Shown piece after piece: positions 17,450-25,059 of a stretch of DNA of 46,135 nucleotides. A model generated the notes under the pieces. That model saw only the letters and a program-made list of their open reading frames with translations, searched no databases and was not told the origin of the DNA. The DNA is from a virus. Numbering within the stretch: position 1 is the stretch's first letter; the number at the start of each line of letters is the position of its first letter. A program made the position numbers and the translations under genes. The DNA lies in the IMG/VR virus record IMGVR_UViG_3300037628_000123, positions 1 to 46,135 of that record. One strand, given 5' to 3'.

Positions 17450-18783
17450 GATACCATTCCTCTCTCTTCTACTGTTAATAAACTCCAATCAATAGCACCT
17501 GCTACACCTTCTGATTTAACTTTCTTAACCGGAAGATAAGCCTTGCCTTTAACTACTTGTATCTTTTCTGCTGTCTGCAAGTTAGCTATTATATCTGCTA
17601 GCTGGCTAATCCTATCTAGGTCAGCTACTACTACTTTCCACAGCGCTTTAAATGTCATAGGTACATGTGTCTTATCTAGTGCAGCCATTATCTTATGTAT
17701 AACTTCACTAGTCTTACTCTTACCGAACTCACCTAATGCTTTAGGCATAAGATGCTCAGTAAAGGTTAGTACAGTAGAGGCTTCCAGTATATCTTCTACC
17801 TCTAGTACCATAGATAAACGACCCGCTGCTATTACCATAGCTAACTTTAAGAGATGGATTATACGTCTCCCTTCATAGCTATCAAAGCGCTGGTCGTCCA
17901 CACCTTCCCATTTATGGTAGATAGTATCCAGTAAATCATACGCTTCAGGAGCTATAGTAACCTTCCCTTTCATTACCTTCTTAATCTCATGCAGCTTGGC
18001 TATAAGAGCCAGCTCTATCTGCGGGTCAGGGTCGGGTGGTATAGTGTATATCCTGCCGCGCGGCTCTGCGTATATAAACAATGTACGAGAGAAGAAGCCT
18101 TGCTCTAAAGCTTCCGGCGGGAATAACTTACTAAAACCTACGAACGTATTACCTGCTAACATATTAATGGTAGGGTAAGGTATGAATACAGACTTACTGG
18201 TCTTAAGTTTGTAATCAAACACATCATCGAAGTCCCACAAGTCACCTAGTATAGACATGAAGTCCATGTTACCTACACCTATAAAGTTATTAACTTCATC
18301 TGCTGCTATGAAAGACTCCGCTGGAGGTCTATCTGTGTAGTTATCTATCTCGTCTAAGTCGTCGTCACCGAATAGGTTCTGGTCTAGTATATCAGAACCT
18401 CTACCGCCCCCTGCTGACAAGTCTTCCCCTGCTGCTCTGCTTGCAGCTCTCTCAGCCTGCTCTGCTAGGTCAGTTAGATACTTCTCTTGTCTGGTTTTTC
18501 GCGGGGCGAATGTTCTGTACCCTGCAAGTTTAATTACTTTAGCTCCTATCTTAATAGCTGTTGATTTCTTAGTGCCAGATAAACCCACTAACATTACATA
18601 CATGTTAGGGTGTATAGTCTGATGACCAAAAGAAAAATGTATGTCTCTACCAAGCCATGCCGCCAGAGTAGTTAGCCCGCACCAGCGATGATAGAAGGTA
18701 GGGCATTCAGTCTTAGAGGTGTACGCTAGGTACAGCGACATATAAGTATGAGCGGGCAGCTCCGGGCTATTAGCGCCAGCCAT
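17446..18783 (-). CDS. DUF3987-like P-loop ATPase (primase/helicase-associated)
   Basis: A 445-aa protein with Walker A GLSGTKKST (67-75), acidic Walker B-like FIAADEVNN (about 158-166) and the downstream motifs ILGDLWDF, PYPTINMLAGNT and LEQGFFSRTLFIY. This is the DUF3987 pattern known from helicase-like domains that follow prim-pol or D5-type primases. No primase domain is fused here. Between Walker A and B lies a low-complexity acidic/Gly insertion (about 118-150, with SAGGGRGSD and GDDDLDEIDNY). The C-terminus looks like a winged helix (LAALDKTHVPMTFKALW region). Likely a replication initiation or unwinding ATPase. It overlaps the 92-aa gene by 14 bases. Confidence 0.7.
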   Translation of the reverse strand: MAGANSPELPAHTYMSLYLAYTSKTECPTFYHRWCGLTTLAAWLGRDIHFSFGHQTIHPNMYVMLVGLSGTKKSTAIKIGAKVIKLAGYRTFAPRKTRQEKYLTDLAEQAERAASRAAGEDLSAGGGRGSDILDQNLFGDDDLDEIDNYTDRPPAESFIAADEVNNFIGVGNMDFMSILGDLWDFDDVFDYKLKTSKSVFIPYPTINMLAGNTFVGFSKLFPPEALEQGFFSRTLFIYAEPRGRIYTIPPDPDPQIELALIAKLHEIKKVMKGKVTIAPEAYDLLDTIYHKWEGVDDQRFDSYEGRRIIHLLKLAMVIAAGRLSMVLEVEDILEASTVLTFTEHLMPKALGEFGKSKTSEVIHKIMAALDKTHVPMTFKALWKVVVADLDRISQLADIIANLQTAEKIQVVKGKAYLPVKKVKSEGVAGAIDWSLLTVEERGMVS

Positions 18784-19048
18784 TGATACAGTCCCACTCT
18801 CTACCGTCTAAGAATTTAAGTGTATGTACACTTACTCTTATAGTACCTGCTTTAAGTCTTACGTTAACTACATTATATAAAGCTAAAGCACTCGCTAGCT
18901 GAGATTCTGTTATACCTTCAAGCGACCAAGGGTACCACTTACCTCCCTCTACTGTAGTATAAGCTGTAGGTCTTAATGTTTTAACTACAGTTCTACACTC
19001 GCAAAGTTGATAGTTATAACCGCAGCTTTCGCAAAATCTACTGTCCAT
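18770..19048 (-). CDS. Small zinc-binding protein
   Basis: 92 aa from ATG 19048 (MDSRFCESCGYNYQLCEC). An ATG two codons earlier (19054) is only 3 bases from the AGGAG site, so the second start is better spaced. The N-terminus has the CxxC and CxC cluster of a small zinc ribbon; the rest is a mixed alpha/beta domain with LASALALYNVVNVRLKAG. It sits between DNA polymerase and the DUF3987 ATPase, suggesting a replication accessory or DNA-binding protein. No closer family recognised. Confidence 0.6.
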   Translation of the reverse strand: MDSRFCESCGYNYQLCECRTVVKTLRPTAYTTVEGGKWYPWSLEGITESQLASALALYNVVNVRLKAGTIRVSVHTLKFLDGREWDCINGWR

Positions 19049-19064
19049 AATCATCTTCTCCTAA

Positions 19065-21503
19065 TTATTCTGTCTCTGACCAGTACTCTGCACACTTCTT
19101 ATCTAAGTGCTGTCCGTTCTTAACTCCGGCAGGTACTACGAATGTACGAACAACTCCATCATAAGCTTTGATAGTTAATGGTACTTCCATTCTCTCCTGT
19201 ACCATATCACACAGGTAATCGTGACCTATACGATACTGGAATAGAATACTATCATGTATCTGTGCTAGTAGTTTAAAGTTGCGGCTGTGTTTAGGGTTCA
19301 TAGCTACGTCATGGAATACTGACAGGTATGATTTGTTTAGAGTCTGCGCGTTAAGGCTTTGTGGGGGGTGTGCTATGTAAGCATTAAGCGCTGGTTTAGA
19401 TTTAGAAGGGTCTGCGAAACAGTAGCGTACCCAAGCTTTACCTACATGCTCGCTGTACTCTGCTTCGGCTCTCTCCATTAGCTCGTGCATCTTACCTGCG
19501 TGTGTCCAGCTGTGATGTACTGCTTGGCTTGCCAGCTTACTTGTAAGTCCTATCTCTGCAACAACTCCCTTATAGAATACTTTCTTAATATCTGGGTACA
19601 CTCTATGAAACTGCTCTAGCAAATAGTTAGCAACTTCTATGTAAGTCCAAAAGCGCGGTAGTTTTAATAGCTGTTTAGCTAATACTATGTTCTCTTCTCC
19701 CATAGTATCTATCAGTACGTAAGCTCCCATGTTATAGTTAGCGCCATGATTCACTGGTTTAAACAACTGTCTTAAAGCTTTAGTTATATCTTCAAATGGT
19801 ATACCTGAAAACATAGAGGCGTTAGATTTATGAAAATCTGGGCTGTGTTCTACATTCTCTATAAGCTGCTTATCGCCTGAGATATAACCTGTGTCTCTGG
19901 ACTCTGCTTGTTCCAAATCACACTCAGCTATTAGAAATCCAGGGTCAGCCTTATAGGTCTGCTTAACAATCTTACCGCGTGGTATCTTCTGTATGTTATC
20001 TCCGCACCAGAAGTGATGTGACTTACTGGCTAGGCGGGAGGTGTCAGTACCGTGAGGGTTAAGGGAGTATAAAGTTCTACAGCCTGTACCATCTAAGCGG
20101 CTGAATTCTTTACCTGCTGTTAGATAGTTACTGACTAGTGTACGAGCTTTCCTAATCTTAAGTACTAAGCCTAGCACTCGTGCGTTGAATGGGTGACGGT
20201 ATCTAGCTTTCTTTAAGTTCTTTTCATCCTGTGACTTTAAGTCTACACAACCTAAGATTTTAAACAGAGCTTTCATCTGAGGTGAGGACTTAACATTAAA
20301 GCACTCTCCCGCAGGTACATCTAATATAGTATTAAGCTTAGAGCTAAGGTTATCTACTATAGCTTGCTGCTCTGTGCGGGCGATTTCAAACTTACTCATA
20401 TCACGCGCTATCCCTGTCATCTCTGAAAGGTGACAAGGGAATGTAAGAGGGAATTCTAATAGGTAGTTATTAATTGCATAAGCTGGTGCTTCATGTAACA
20501 TAGCTAAGAAACAATTACCAGTACCCCAAGTATCGAGAGCATTGTAGCGGTAATATTCGTGTAGGTCATTAGTCTCTGCAAGGTCTTTCCAGTAGACTGC
20601 TTCACGGATGAAGAAGGAGTTAAGGAATCCGAGGTCTTTAGGTAGCTCACTATACCAGCAATGAAAAAGATTAGCTGTATCATATAGATAATTGTATACT
20701 GGAGCAGAGTAGCGGCATAGGTAGCTAATGTCATACTTACCATTTTGCATTATCTTAGGGGCTTTTAAGTCCCAGTTCCACTTCCGCATGATAGCTAGTG
20801 CATAGTCAGAATCTAGAGGTAGGACTACACTAGAGCTTCTATAAACTGCGTCTTCTTTATCATACTGAAATGATGTATAAGAGAGGCAGCGTATAGTTGC
20901 ATTCTCTTTAAAGGTTTCTATATCTATACAGATTAAGTCTGCACAAGCAAAACGGTTAAATAACCCTACTTCATTCTCAGGGGTTAGTAACTGCCAGCTA
21001 AACTCTGTGGGTTTATACCAAGTGTCCGGCTTGGTCAGCTTACCAATCAACCGCTTAGCCATGAACTTACCAAATGGTACAGTGATTAATTGCTTCAACG
21101 GCTGTATAAATACCAGCTCTATATCAGGTGAGTCAGGTTTAAAACCTTTCAGCACAAAGTGGGAGCCTGCGTAGTTAGCTAGGCTGGGTGCTTTTCTCTT
21201 ATCCCATTGCAGTACTTTCTGTAGTAAGCTGATACTGGTAGAGATAACACGAGTGATACCTTTCTGCCCACAGTACAGAGTGACCTGCGCTATAGTGGTG
21301 ACTGGCTCCATACGTAAGAACGTAGTAGCTCCGCCAACTAGAGGTTTAAGGTAAGGCAGGTAATCTTTATCACTACCGTAACCACCACTAGTACCCCAGA
21401 ACAGAATTACATCATCAGCCTTGCGAGGCTTAGCTGCTTCTTCCTTACGGAGTTTAGAGATGTAGGAGCTGATATCAATCTTTTTAGGTAGGGGTTTAAG
21501 CAT
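19065..21503 (-). CDS. Family A DNA polymerase with 3'-5' exonuclease
   Basis: An 812-aa replicative polymerase. Residues 1-180 are an N-terminal domain I do not recognise. The DnaQ-like proofreading domain starts at DIETF (Asp194, Glu196) and includes DTWGTGNCF. The polymerase domain has motif A at AECDLEQAESRD (catalytic Asp529), motif B RQLFKPVNHGANYNMG (Arg578, Lys582, Tyr590) and motif C QIHDSILF (His750, Asp751). Motif C is HDS rather than the usual HDE, and motif B has NHG in place of NFG. No 5'-3' exonuclease domain. It starts by a one-base TAATG-type overlap with the MazG-like gene. Confidence 0.93.
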   Translation of the reverse strand: MLKPLPKKIDISSYISKLRKEEAAKPRKADDVILFWGTSGGYGSDKDYLPYLKPLVGGATTFLRMEPVTTIAQVTLYCGQKGITRVISTSISLLQKVLQWDKRKAPSLANYAGSHFVLKGFKPDSPDIELVFIQPLKQLITVPFGKFMAKRLIGKLTKPDTWYKPTEFSWQLLTPENEVGLFNRFACADLICIDIETFKENATIRCLSYTSFQYDKEDAVYRSSSVVLPLDSDYALAIMRKWNWDLKAPKIMQNGKYDISYLCRYSAPVYNYLYDTANLFHCWYSELPKDLGFLNSFFIREAVYWKDLAETNDLHEYYRYNALDTWGTGNCFLAMLHEAPAYAINNYLLEFPLTFPCHLSEMTGIARDMSKFEIARTEQQAIVDNLSSKLNTILDVPAGECFNVKSSPQMKALFKILGCVDLKSQDEKNLKKARYRHPFNARVLGLVLKIRKARTLVSNYLTAGKEFSRLDGTGCRTLYSLNPHGTDTSRLASKSHHFWCGDNIQKIPRGKIVKQTYKADPGFLIAECDLEQAESRDTGYISGDKQLIENVEHSPDFHKSNASMFSGIPFEDITKALRQLFKPVNHGANYNMGAYVLIDTMGEENIVLAKQLLKLPRFWTYIEVANYLLEQFHRVYPDIKKVFYKGVVAEIGLTSKLASQAVHHSWTHAGKMHELMERAEAEYSEHVGKAWVRYCFADPSKSKPALNAYIAHPPQSLNAQTLNKSYLSVFHDVAMNPKHSRNFKLLAQIHDSILFQYRIGHDYLCDMVQERMEVPLTIKAYDGVVRTFVVPAGVKNGQHLDKKCAEYWSETE

Positions 21504-21862
21504 TAGTAGCTCTTACCATTAGTCTTTTCGCGGTTTTCTTTTTTATGGTCTGGACGGGTAGCGTTATACGCGAGTTTTTCAACGACCGCGCCCCCTAAAT
21601 CTAAATCTAAAGCCCCGGCTAAATCAGCAATACGAATCAACGCGTCAGCTAACTCAACTTCAATCATTTTTCTATGAGGTAGTTTATCATCCATCAAACA
21701 CTTACGGTCACCTTCCATAGCTTCGGCGATTTCAGAGACAATTAACATTAAACAACGAGGTACAGTCTCCCATGTTTTAGGTTTATCCCACCACCCAGCC
21801 TTTGCCGCAGCGCCGTGAGAAGTGTCTACTAGTTTCTGTATACAGTCTTTAAGTTCAGTCAT
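21503..21862 (-). CDS. MazG-like nucleotide pyrophosphohydrolase
   Basis: A 119-aa all-alpha NTP pyrophosphatase. The metal-binding pattern is clear: IVSEIAEAMEG gives Glu44 and Glu47, and EVELADALIRIADL gives Glu70 and Asp73. The enzyme would hydrolyse (d)NTPs to monophosphates, in house-cleaning or by lowering alarmone-like signals during infection. An AGGAG site lies before ATG. Codon use differs from its neighbours, with more GCC/GCG and ATT/ATC and little ATA, which may reflect high expression or recent acquisition. It is directly coupled to the DNA polymerase gene. Confidence 0.85.
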   Translation of the reverse strand: MTELKDCIQKLVDTSHGAAAKAGWWDKPKTWETVPRCLMLIVSEIAEAMEGDRKCLMDDKLPHRKMIEVELADALIRIADLAGALDLDLGGAVVEKLAYNATRPDHKKENREKTNGKSY

Positions 21863-21893
21863 TATACTATCTCCTGTTATCTGATACCAATAA

Positions 21894-21923
21894 AGCCGCT
21901 AGACCAGTTAAGGAGTAGCGGCT
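21894..21923 (-). terminator. Second hairpin in the gap between the ssDNA-binding and MazG genes
   Basis: AGCCGCTA (21894-21901) pairs with TAGCGGCT (21916-21923). On the leftward transcript the descending arm runs into a T-rich stretch (TTTATT). Together with the hairpin at 21931-21948 it forms a tandem terminator or attenuator before the MazG-like gene. Confidence 0.55.
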
Positions 21924-21930
21924 CTTAATT

Positions 21931-21948
21931 AAAAACCGCATGTGCGGT
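21931..21948 (-). terminator. Rho-independent terminator after the ssDNA-binding gene
   Basis: On the minus strand ACCGC and GCGGT pair around a short loop and are followed directly by TTTT. It lies 24 bases beyond the stop of the 141-aa gene, so it should partly insulate that gene from polymerase expression. Confidence 0.65.
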
Positions 21949-21971
21949 ACTACCTAAACTAAACTAACCTG

Positions 21972-22397
21972 TTAAAGTACACCTATCTCTTTAACGTCTA
22001 GGTAAGGCTTATCAGGGTCGTTAGTGTTTTTACGTAGACCTGTGATAATAACACACTCCACATCTGTTATCGCTTCGATAATCTCACGATTAGCTCTAGT
22101 ACCTGCAACTTCTGCAAAGGAAGCTAGTGCTATTTTAAGATTACCGCGACCGTAAATATTATCTAAGTTAAATAAGGTAGAAGAGGTATCACCCGCCGCT
22201 GGTATAGCATCGCTAGCGTTAGCCATTTCTACATTTTCAATGTATTTAAAGCTAAGCTCCACACTATCCTTACCGTTAATTTCTTTAAGCTCTAAAGAAG
22301 CTAGTACCTTGTGAACACCAATAGGGTAGGCTTGGAACGACGGTAAATCTTCTAAATCATCTAAGGTCGAGTCGAGTAAGTTATCTAGTTCTGACAT
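21972..22397 (-). CDS. Putative ssDNA-binding protein
   Basis: A 141-aa protein with an acidic N-terminus (SELDNLLDSTLDDLEDLPSF) and a beta-rich body: HKVLASLELKEINGKDSVELSF, STLFNLDNIYGRGNLKIAL and CVIITGLRKNTND. This resembles phage proteins annotated as ssDNA-binding (gp2.5/DUF669-like OB-fold group), where a strand-rich core carries aromatic and basic residues. The acidic tail is N-terminal here, unlike most SSBs. It has a long leader (22398-22624) rich in hairpins and is followed by tandem terminators, so it is its own expression unit. It lies between the Sak4-like ATPase and polymerase genes, as expected for a replication SSB. Not proven. Confidence 0.5.
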   Translation of the reverse strand: MSELDNLLDSTLDDLEDLPSFQAYPIGVHKVLASLELKEINGKDSVELSFKYIENVEMANASDAIPAAGDTSSTLFNLDNIYGRGNLKIALASFAEVAGTRANREIIEAITDVECVIITGLRKNTNDPDKPYLDVKEIGVL

Positions 22398-22460
22398 AAT
22401 ATATGTATCCTATATGTAGTATTGTATATAAAGTAAGTATATGTAATATGTATAGTTACT

Positions 22461-22554
22461 GTGTTGCTAGGTCGGTAGTGACCTAGCGAGATAGACTCTA
22501 GCCTAGAAAGAGCGCGACTCTTTTAGTGACTAAGCCAAAGCCTATCTCGATAGG
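22461..22554 (-). ncRNA. Structured leader or noncoding RNA candidate
   Basis: The 227-base gap before the SSB-like gene has no ORF but many strong stems. GCTAGGTC (22466-22473) pairs with GACCTAGC (22480-22487). Directly adjacent, GAGATAG (22488-22494) pairs with CTATCTC (22542-22548), enclosing AAAGAG-CTCTTT (22507-22523) and TTAG-CTAA (22523-22533; it shares T22523 with the previous stem). There is no T-tract, so it is not a terminator, and no T-loop, so it is not a tRNA. Likely a 5' leader element of the downstream gene. Confidence 0.5.
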
Positions 22555-22624
22555 TAGTATACTATTTGCTACGGTACTGTGTTAGCTGACCTGTGCGTGC
22601 GGTATACTAGCGCTGATAGAGCAG

Positions 22625-22936
22625 TTATAACTGCCTATTTAAGTTTTTCTCTTGTTCTACTATAGTAACTAAATCCTGAAGATGAAAACCTCTACTGTGT
22701 ATACTATCTCTAAAGTCAAAGTGCTGTGAGTCACTCATCTTCTTAAAGCTATAGTCTATATAGAGCTTGTAAGGTTTACTGCCTCTAAGAGAGCTAGGGC
22801 TGCTAGTTACTATTATCTTTTCTGTGTCTGCTTCGTTAATAAACACACTGTGAGCTACTTGCTTCCATTGTGTATTAACTCCGATAAAAACAACTGCGTC
22901 AAAGATTCGTTGACATATATAAAAACTAGTACGCAT
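22625..22936 (-). CDS. Early protein of unknown function
   Basis: A 103-aa protein with a hydrophobic N-terminal strand (FYICQRIFDAVVFIGV), a basic middle (SLRGSKPYKLYIDYSFKKM) and a charged C-terminus. A good AGGAG site precedes the ATG. It lies 15 bases downstream of the Sak4-like ATPase gene and before the structured leader. No known domain; not secreted as far as can be judged. Confidence 0.6.
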   Translation of the reverse strand: MRTSFYICQRIFDAVVFIGVNTQWKQVAHSVFINEADTEKIIVTSSPSSLRGSKPYKLYIDYSFKKMSDSQHFDFRDSIHSRGFHLQDLVTIVEQEKNLNRQL

Positions 22937-22951
22937 AGTAATCTCCTAGGG

Positions 22952-23863
22952 TTAAGTTTTCTGTGCTGCTTTCTTTGCTGCAAGCCTAGCTAATATACTA
23001 CCAGCCGCGCTCTTACCTGTACTTGCTGCCGCCTTAGCACCTACCTTACCTATCCCTACTACTGCCTTTGGTTCTGGCATAGGGTATTTCTCTGGCATAA
23101 ACAGCGGCAACAGACTGGGTTCGTCCAACCACTCTAAGCTGGCTCCTGTCTGACTCCCTGCAATTACAGTGTTGTTAGATGTAGTACTAGAGAAACATAC
23201 GTGCTTCTTATTCTTTCTCTCTAGATATACTACATCAGTGAAGTACTTAGTGATGTTCTTACTAAACGTCTTACTGCCTCCTACTGGGCGTATATCTAGC
23301 TTAGCACCGTCCGGCTGTACCTCAACGTCATGAGTAATACAAACTATATCACACTGAGCTGCTTGTATATGAGAGAACACCTTATCCATTAAGAACTTTA
23401 GCGCACCCCAGTCGTCAGTCTTAAGCTTATAGGTGTCCGCTTCGTCTTTAGTTATGTTAGCTAGAGCACTGACAGTTAGCTGAGATATAGTATCAAAGAT
23501 TAGTATAGTACCTTTCTTTATATTGTTTATATCTACAACTACTGTAGGTGCTTCTGCTCGCTTACATATCATACAGCTGACCTTACCGTGCTGTTCGCAT
23601 ATATCTACCTTACCTTTAACTAATTTCAATACAGTTTCTATAGCTACAGGGTAAGTACTACTATCCGGTAAGTCTACTACTTCGATACGCTCTTGGTAAG
23701 ATTCAGGTAGCTGGTACAGTACACCGTGACCTGCTTCCATATCTATCCAGATAAGGTCAAACTCCTGAGCTAACCTACCTGCAAGTAAAGACTTACCAGA
23801 GAAGCTCGGCCCGTACAGCATGACGCGCTTAAACTTAGATGCTTGTTTGTCGCTTAGTTTAGC
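22952..23863 (-). CDS. RecA-fold ATPase, Sak4-like (AAA_24) recombination protein
   Basis: 303 aa from ATG 23863 (MAKLSDKQASK), chosen over an ATG 11 codons earlier that lies deep in the upstream gene. Walker A is GPSFSGKS (19-26), followed by a DLIWIDME strand and a Walker B strand GTILIFDTISQL; CITHDVEVQ matches the sensor strand. Phage Sak4-like proteins of this family act with SSB as single-strand annealing or strand-exchange proteins. An unusual insertion, CEQHGKVSCMICKR, resembles a zinc knuckle between the ATPase strands. The C-terminus is Ala/Lys-rich. Neighbouring PD-(D/E)XK nuclease, helicase and SSB genes support a recombination role. Confidence 0.78.
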   Translation of the reverse strand, partial: AKLSDKQASKFKRVMLYGPSFSGKSLLAGRLAQEFDLIWIDMEAGHGVLYQLPESYQERIEVVDLPDSSTYPVAIETVLKLVKGKVDICEQHGKVSCMICKRAEAPTVVVDINNIKKGTILIFDTISQLTVSALANITKDEADTYKLKTDDWGALKFLMDKVFSHIQAAQCDIVCITHDVEVQPDGAKLDIRPVGGSKTFSKNITKYFTDVVYLERKNKKHVCFSSTTSNNTVIAGSQTGASLEWLDEPSLLPLFMPEKYPMPEPKAVVGIGKVGAKAAASTGKSAAGSILARLAAKKAAQKT

Positions 23864-24311
23864 CATTAGATAACACCTCTCTTCCTGCCAATACATTTTG
23901 AATAGTAAACTCTAACTCAGGTATCCACGCCATAGTATCTTGAGGGTATACTTCCTTGTACTCTCTGCCTTCATTAGGGTCTATAATATACCAACGCTTA
24001 CCGTCAGAAGATGTTTGTATTACTATATTGTGCATAGCTCCTTTAATATTAAGACTAGGTAAAGCTACTAAGTATATATAGTCAGGTTTTAGCTTACGTT
24101 CTACTGTTAAGCATTTACGAAAAGAGAAACCTAGCTTACGTAAGTAATCAGTAGGTTCTAACTCCATTCCTATATACTTATCATGGAACTCAGTTGTTAT
24201 TCTGTCTATATCTAAACCTGTAATCATAGCTATACATGCGCTAGTACAGTTAGTATCTAACGTCTGCTGCACAGGAGTTAGTATACACTCTTCTTCCTTT
24301 AGTTTAGCCAT
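23859..24311 (-). CDS. C39/papain-like cysteine peptidase fold protein
   Basis: A 150-aa protein. PVQQTLDTNCTSACIAMITG gives the Gln16-x5-Cys22 oxyanion and nucleophile spacing of C39-like peptidases, KGAMHNIVIQ gives His94, and WYIIDPNEGRE gives Asp111. The triad order and the length of one peptidase domain fit. Similar stand-alone proteins occur in many phages and are of unknown target. It is encoded in the early replication operon, overlapping the Sak4-like start by 5 bases, so it acts early and inside the cell; a host or phage protein substrate is possible. No signal peptide. Activity is inferred only. Confidence 0.6.
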   Translation of the reverse strand: MAKLKEEECILTPVQQTLDTNCTSACIAMITGLDIDRITTEFHDKYIGMELEPTDYLRKLGFSFRKCLTVERKLKPDYIYLVALPSLNIKGAMHNIVIQTSSDGKRWYIIDPNEGREYKEVYPQDTMAWIPELEFTIQNVLAGREVLSNG

Positions 24312-24607
24312 AACTTATCGTACTCCTTAGTTAATGCTAGGTAGTTATGAAACAAATCTACACAGTGTTCAGCATAGCGGATGTACTTCTTATTCACACC
24401 TGTTATACGACGTAGTAACTGCAAGCGTCTCTTACCTTGCCAGTCTTCTGTAAAGAAATCTTTAGGTAGCTTAGGTATTAACCTAGGCATATTTAAAGAA
24501 ACATTCTGCTGTATACAGCCTAAATCTAAAGCAGCGTTACCTGAATTAAAGTTGTTATGTATATAAGCACCTAGCATTACAGCTTGCTGCCCTGTTAAAT
24601 TAGTCAT
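24299..24607 (-). CDS. Early protein of unknown function
   Basis: A 102-aa protein with helical stretches (TGQQAVMLGAYIHNNFN, KRRLQLLRRITGVNKKYIRYAE). The second is strongly basic, so nucleic acid contact is possible. It starts in a TAATG overlap with the 150-aa gene at 24607 and overlaps the C39-like gene by 13 bases. No family recognised. Confidence 0.6.
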   Translation of the reverse strand: MTNLTGQQAVMLGAYIHNNFNSGNAALDLGCIQQNVSLNMPRLIPKLPKDFFTEDWQGKRRLQLLRRITGVNKKYIRYAEHCVDLFHNYLALTKEYDKLWLN

Positions 24608-25059
24608 TACATTCTGTATCCTTTAGGTATAAGGTCTGGCTTAGTATCTTCTAAAAACTTAATCCACACCCAAAATGTTTGTTCTATAGGATCTAAGTTA
24701 GAACAAATAGACTTAGGGAACCACTCGTCGTACCAACCTCCGTTAGTATAGTCACATACACGGAAACAGATAGCTTTATCAGACTCAGCAACTATATCAC
24801 CTACATACTTAAGCTTAGCTGCACTGCCTGTACGAGAGTCTACCTTAAGGCGTGTATCATACTGACCGATAGGGTCCTGCTCTCTGACCGGAGTTGCTAC
24901 TGTTAGTTCCTTAGCTGTCTGTGCTGTGTTCGCATAACGCTCAGCAGGGTCAGGGAAGTAAGCTTTAAACTCCTCACTCCAAGGATTAGCTGAACCAACA
25001 AAGCTACGATGAGTCTCTAAGCTAAGTACCTCTACAACTGTAGTAGGTGAATCATTCAT
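24607..25059 (-). CDS. Early protein of unknown function
   Basis: A 150-aa protein. The N-terminal 75 residues are polar and probably flexible; the C-terminal half is a compact beta domain with VGDIVAESDKAICFRV and GGWYDEWFPKSIC and several Trp residues, as in small binding folds. An AAGGAG site precedes the ATG, which overlaps the nuclease gene stop by ATGA. It contains one of only three GATC sites in the genome (24690). Position next to the RecB-like nuclease suggests a replication or recombination accessory. Confidence 0.6.
   Translation of the reverse strand: MNDSPTTVVEVLSLETHRSFVGSANPWSEEFKAYFPDPAERYANTAQTAKELTVATPVREQDPIGQYDTRLKVDSRTGSAAKLKYVGDIVAESDKAICFRVCDYTNGGWYDEWFPKSICSNLDPIEQTFWVWIKFLEDTKPDLIPKGYRM

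Noticed and set aside
22441-22560. A tRNA in the structured gap before the SSB-like gene
   Set aside because: Stems exist, but there is no TTC-type T-loop, no CCA-like end and the arm lengths do not fit a cloverleaf.
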